Both the position numbers and the translations under genes were made by a program. From assembly GCA_945878355.1 (NCBI GenBank), contig CAMCTC010000116.1, positions 1 to 14,543 on the forward strand: a stretch of 14,543 nt of DNA, written 5' to 3'. Below, piece by piece: positions 11,881-14,543 of the stretch; the first letter of the stretch is position 1; the number at the start of each line of letters is the position of its first letter. Source of the stretch: Bordetella parapertussis. GTDB lineage: Bacteria > Pseudomonadota > Gammaproteobacteria > Burkholderiales > Burkholderiaceae_C. The notes under the pieces were generated by a model that worked only from the letters and a program-made list of their open reading frames with translations, was not told the DNA's origin and searched no databases.

Positions 11881-14454
11881 GTGACGGACCGACAGACCGA
11901 AGACATCGACCCCGACTGGCACGCGCTGCCGGTCGATCAGTTGCTGCGCCATTTCGAGCTCGACCCGCAGAGGGGCCTTGATGCGGGCGCGGTGGTGCGA
12001 GCCCAAGCACGTCACGGGCCTAACGCTCTTCCCGAGCAGCCGAAAAAACCTCTGTGGCGGACCTTCGCGCGCCAGTTCAAGAGCCCATTGATCTACATCC
12101 TGTTCGTCGCCGCGGTGCTCGCCGTGGCCTTGGGGCATCACGGCGATGCCGGGGTCATCCTGGCCGTGGTGCTGGTCAACTCGCTGATCGGCAGCTTCCA
12201 GGAAGGCCGGGCAGAGCGTTCGATGGCGGCGCTGCGGCGGCTGTCTGCACTGCGTGTGCGCGTGCAACGCGACGGCGGCGAGCTCGTCGTCGAGGCGCGC
12301 GAGTTGGTGCCCGGCGACACCGTGCTGCTGGCCGCGGGCGATGCGGTGGCCGCCGATGCGCGCTTGATCGAAGAGGCCCAGTTGCAGGTCGCCGAGGCCG
12401 CGCTCACGGGCGAATCGGTGCCGGTGTCGAAGTCGGTGGCGGCGGTGCCCGATGCCACTGGCCTGGCCGACCGCCACTGCATGGTGTATTCGGGCACCCA
12501 CGTCACCGCCGGCCGGGCGCGTGCTGTCGTCGTCGCCACCGGCACCCACACCGAGGTGGGCCGCATCGCCGGCCTCACCGAAGGGGCCGAAGAGCCCAAG
12601 ACGCCGTTGGAGATACGGCTGGAGCAGTTCGGCCGAGCCCTCGTGGCCGCAGCCCTGGGCCTTTTCGTGCTGGTGGTGCTGCTGGGCCTGTGGCGCGAGT
12701 TGCCGCTGTCCGAGGTGCTGATGGTGGCCATCAGCCAGATGGTCTCGATGGTGCCCGAGGGCCTGCCGGTGGCGATGACGATCGCGCTGGCCGTCGGCAT
12801 GCAGCGCATGGCCGATCGCGGCGCGATCATCCGGCGCCTGTCGGCGGTGGAGACGCTCGGTTCCACCACAGTCATCTGCAGCGACAAGACCGGCACCCTC
12901 ACCCGCAACGAGATGACGGTCGTGGCGCTGTGGCTGCCCGGCGGACGCAAGATCGCCGTCGGCGGCATCGGCTACGTCCCCGAAGGCGACCTCGTTGAGG
13001 ACGGAAGGCCTGCCGTGGGCGCTGACCGGGCCGTGCGCGAACTGTGCATGGCTGCTGCGCTGTGCAACGACGCGCAGTTGCTGCCGCCGCAGGATGAACG
13101 CGCCGGCTGGTCGGTGCTGGGCGATCCGACCGAAGGTGCGCTGCTGGTGCTGGCGTGCAAGGCCGGTCTCACGATCGAGGCCCTGCGCCGGGACGCACCA
13201 CGCGAAGCCGAACTGCCCTTCGACAGCGACACCAAGCTGATGGCCACCCGGCACCGCATGGACAGCGCAGCGCGCCGCGTGTGGATCAAGGGCGCGCCCG
13301 AGGCCGTGCTGCGGCTGTGCGCGTCCGAAGGCGGTGCGGCACAGCAGGCGGCACGCGATGCCGCAGAGGGCATGGCCACGCAGGCGCTGCGCGTGCTGGC
13401 CTTCGCCACCGTGGACGACGATGCGCTCGATGCCACCGCAGGCTTCGATGCCCTCGCAGGCCACGCGCGCCTGCTCGGCCTGGTCGGCGAGATTGACCCG
13501 CCACGCGAAGAGGTCAAGCTCTCGGTCGCCGAGTGCCGGGTCGCCGGCATCCGCCCGATCATGGTCACGGGCGACCACAAGCTCACCGGCCTGGCCATTG
13601 CGCGCGAACTCGGCATCGCGGGCGACGGCGATCGCGCCGTGGACGGCCCCGAGCTCGAACGCATGGGCGAGGCCGACCTGCGCGACGCGCTGCCGGGCAT
13701 CGCGGTCTTCGCCCGCGTGCAACCGGCGCAGAAGCTGCGCATCGTCGAGGCGTTGCAGGCGCGCGGCGAGGTGGTGGCGATGACCGGCGACGGCGTCAAC
13801 GACGCACCGGCGCTGGCACGCGCCGATGTCGGCGTGGCGATGGGCATCACCGGCACCGAAGTCGCCAAGAGCGCGGGCAAGATCGTCATCACCGACGACA
13901 ACTTCGCCACCATCGTCGGCGCCGTGCAGCAGGGCCGCGTCGTCTACGCCAACCTGAAGAAGGTGATCCTGTACCTGTTCGCCACCTCGATGGCCGAGGT
14001 GCTGGTGCTGCTACTGGCGCTGGTGGGCGGCTTCCCGCTGCCGCTGGTGGCGGTGCAGATCCTGTGGATCAACATCGTCACCGAGGGCACGGTGACGGTG
14101 AACCTGGTGATGGACCCGGCCGACGGCGACGAGATGCGCCGTGCGCCGGTGCCACGCGACGACCGCCTGCTCGGCGCCGAGATGCTCAAGCGCGTGGCGC
14201 TGATGACACCGTTGATCGCTGCCGTGACCTTCGGCTGGTTCGCGTGGCGGCTGGGCGAGGGCGCTGCGCTGGAGATCGTGCGCACCGAGACCTTCACCGT
14301 GCTGGCCATGTGCCAGTGGTTCAACGTGCTCAACTGCCAGTCGGCCAGCGCCTCGGCGCTGGGCTTGCGCATCGTGCGCAACCGCTGGCTGCTGGTAAGC
14401 GTCCCGCGAACCCCATCCTTGCGCCGTAGCCGGCGGTGTGCTGAGGGCGGCTAA
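11881..14454 (+). CDS. P2-type cation-transporting ATPase, C-terminus cut by an IS element
   Basis: An ATP-driven inner-membrane cation pump. GTG start, with GGAG 9 bases before. Seen in order: cation-ATPase N-terminal domain, M1-M2 (about 55-105), actuator TGES at 176-179, M4 PEGLP at 292-296, phosphorylation motif DKTGTLT at 335-341, nucleotide-site KGAPE at 470-474, hinge TGDGVNDAPAL from 635. Membrane ligand positions compared with SERCA: Glu706 in M5 (E771), Asn731 and Thr734 in M6 (N796, T799) and Glu735 in place of D800, while N768 aligns with Ser and E908 with Gln812. This suggests a single, modified cation site; Ca2+ is possible but unproven. Native sequence ends at Leu838 (14394); the last 19 residues come from the IS end. 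M9-M10 are lost, so the pump is probably inactive. Confidence 0.92.
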   Translation: MTDRQTEDIDPDWHALPVDQLLRHFELDPQRGLDAGAVVRAQARHGPNALPEQPKKPLWRTFARQFKSPLIYILFVAAVLAVALGHHGDAGVILAVVLVNSLIGSFQEGRAERSMAALRRLSALRVRVQRDGGELVVEARELVPGDTVLLAAGDAVAADARLIEEAQLQVAEAALTGESVPVSKSVAAVPDATGLADRHCMVYSGTHVTAGRARAVVVATGTHTEVGRIAGLTEGAEEPKTPLEIRLEQFGRALVAAALGLFVLVVLLGLWRELPLSEVLMVAISQMVSMVPEGLPVAMTIALAVGMQRMADRGAIIRRLSAVETLGSTTVICSDKTGTLTRNEMTVVALWLPGGRKIAVGGIGYVPEGDLVEDGRPAVGADRAVRELCMAAALCNDAQLLPPQDERAGWSVLGDPTEGALLVLACKAGLTIEALRRDAPREAELPFDSDTKLMATRHRMDSAARRVWIKGAPEAVLRLCASEGGAAQQAARDAAEGMATQALRVLAFATVDDDALDATAGFDALAGHARLLGLVGEIDPPREEVKLSVAECRVAGIRPIMVTGDHKLTGLAIARELGIAGDGDRAVDGPELERMGEADLRDALPGIAVFARVQPAQKLRIVEALQARGEVVAMTGDGVNDAPALARADVGVAMGITGTEVAKSAGKIVITDDNFATIVGAVQQGRVVYANLKKVILYLFATSMAEVLVLLLALVGGFPLPLVAVQILWINIVTEGTVTVNLVMDPADGDEMRRAPVPRDDRLLGAEMLKRVALMTPLIAAVTFGWFAWRLGEGAALEIVRTETFTVLAMCQWFNVLNCQSASASALGLRIVRNRWLLVSVPRTPSLRRSRRCAEGG

Positions 14455-14543
14455 ACGGTCGCGGCAACAGTGCCGGTCTCGGCGATAACACTGGCCGGTC
14501 GCCAGTTGTGCGGTAGTAGTTGTGCCAGGTCGCGATTCTTCAG
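14395..14543 (-). mobile_element. IS66-family element, one end (partial)
   Basis: The ATPase similarity stops at 14394 and the next bases, GTAAGCG, are the typical terminus of IS66-family elements. A minus-strand frame entering from the right edge ends at 14451, as a transposase reading toward this end should. The rest lies outside the window. IS66 elements usually make an 8-base target duplication; the left copy would be the last 8 bases before 14395 (GGCTGCTG). Confidence 0.75.
14451..14543 (-). CDS. IS66-family transposase TnpC, C-terminal end (partial)
   Basis: The visible 30 residues begin LKNRDLAQLLPHNWRPASVI and end at TAG 14451-14453. The LxxLLPHxW stretch matches the C-terminal end of IS66 transposases, which often read LLPHRW-like near their end. 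The DDE catalytic domain is outside the window. The assignment rests on this motif together with the GTAAGCG terminus 56 bases beyond the stop. Confidence 0.7.
   Translation of the reverse strand: MKNRDLAQLLPHNWRPASVIAETGTVAATV

Noticed and set aside
10978..13722. Very long minus-strand open frame (914 codons) opposite Usp D and the ATPase
   Set aside because: It is antisense to two clearly recognised genes, has low-complexity His/Arg/Gln/Ala composition and no recognisable domain; such frames are common in GC-rich DNA.
1..14543. CRISPR arrays, tRNA and rRNA genes
   Set aside because: No regularly spaced repeats and no tRNA or rRNA signatures were seen on either strand.

Overview
The window is high-GC, densely packed DNA that looks like a betaproteobacterial (Burkholderiales-type) accessory region. 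This assignment is inference, based on GC-rich third codon positions, an FNR/Anr-type site, a cluster of tandem-domain universal stress proteins (Usp), an NhaR-type LysR regulator and a P2-type ATPase. I cannot name the species. Mobile DNA sits at both edges: the 3' end of a group II intron on the left, directly before an AlpA-type phage/island regulator, and the end of an IS66-type element on the right, inserted into the P-type ATPase gene.

Positions 1-430 hold the intron tail (domains V and VI plus the last codons of its maturase) and alpA. Positions 431-5286 are a minus-strand block. In transcription order it encodes a YccA/Bax-inhibitor-like membrane protein, a frameshifted undecaprenyl-diphosphatase (uppP), a CNNM/CorC-HlyC membrane protein with CBS domains, a lipoprotein, an ExoD-family membrane protein, a second lipoprotein related to the first, and a frameshifted small membrane protein. 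The lipoprotein-ExoD-lipoprotein genes overlap by 4 bases. Positions 5464-6301 hold a small secreted or anchored protein of unknown function and a TerB-like protein, also on the minus strand, preceded by a perfect FNR/Anr box at 6430-6443.

Positions 6525-8594 hold two paralogous Usp genes and, upstream and overlapping by 4 bases, a 57-codon small gene with a strong ribosome binding site. Divergent from it is an NhaR-type regulator; the shared intergenic region carries two perfect palindromes. A third Usp (minus) lies tail-to-tail with the regulator. It is divergent from a fourth Usp plus P-type ATPase pair (plus strand); that 355-base gap holds a near-perfect FNR/Anr box and a separate dyad.

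Taken together this resembles a low-oxygen/stress-persistence cluster: cytoplasmic Usp proteins, membrane and envelope maintenance (YccA, UppP, CorC-like, ExoD, lipoproteins) and cation transport, with at least two transcription units probably under FNR/Anr control. Three genes are damaged (two by single-base frameshifts, one by an IS element), so the region is either decaying or has sequencing errors at the two frameshifts.
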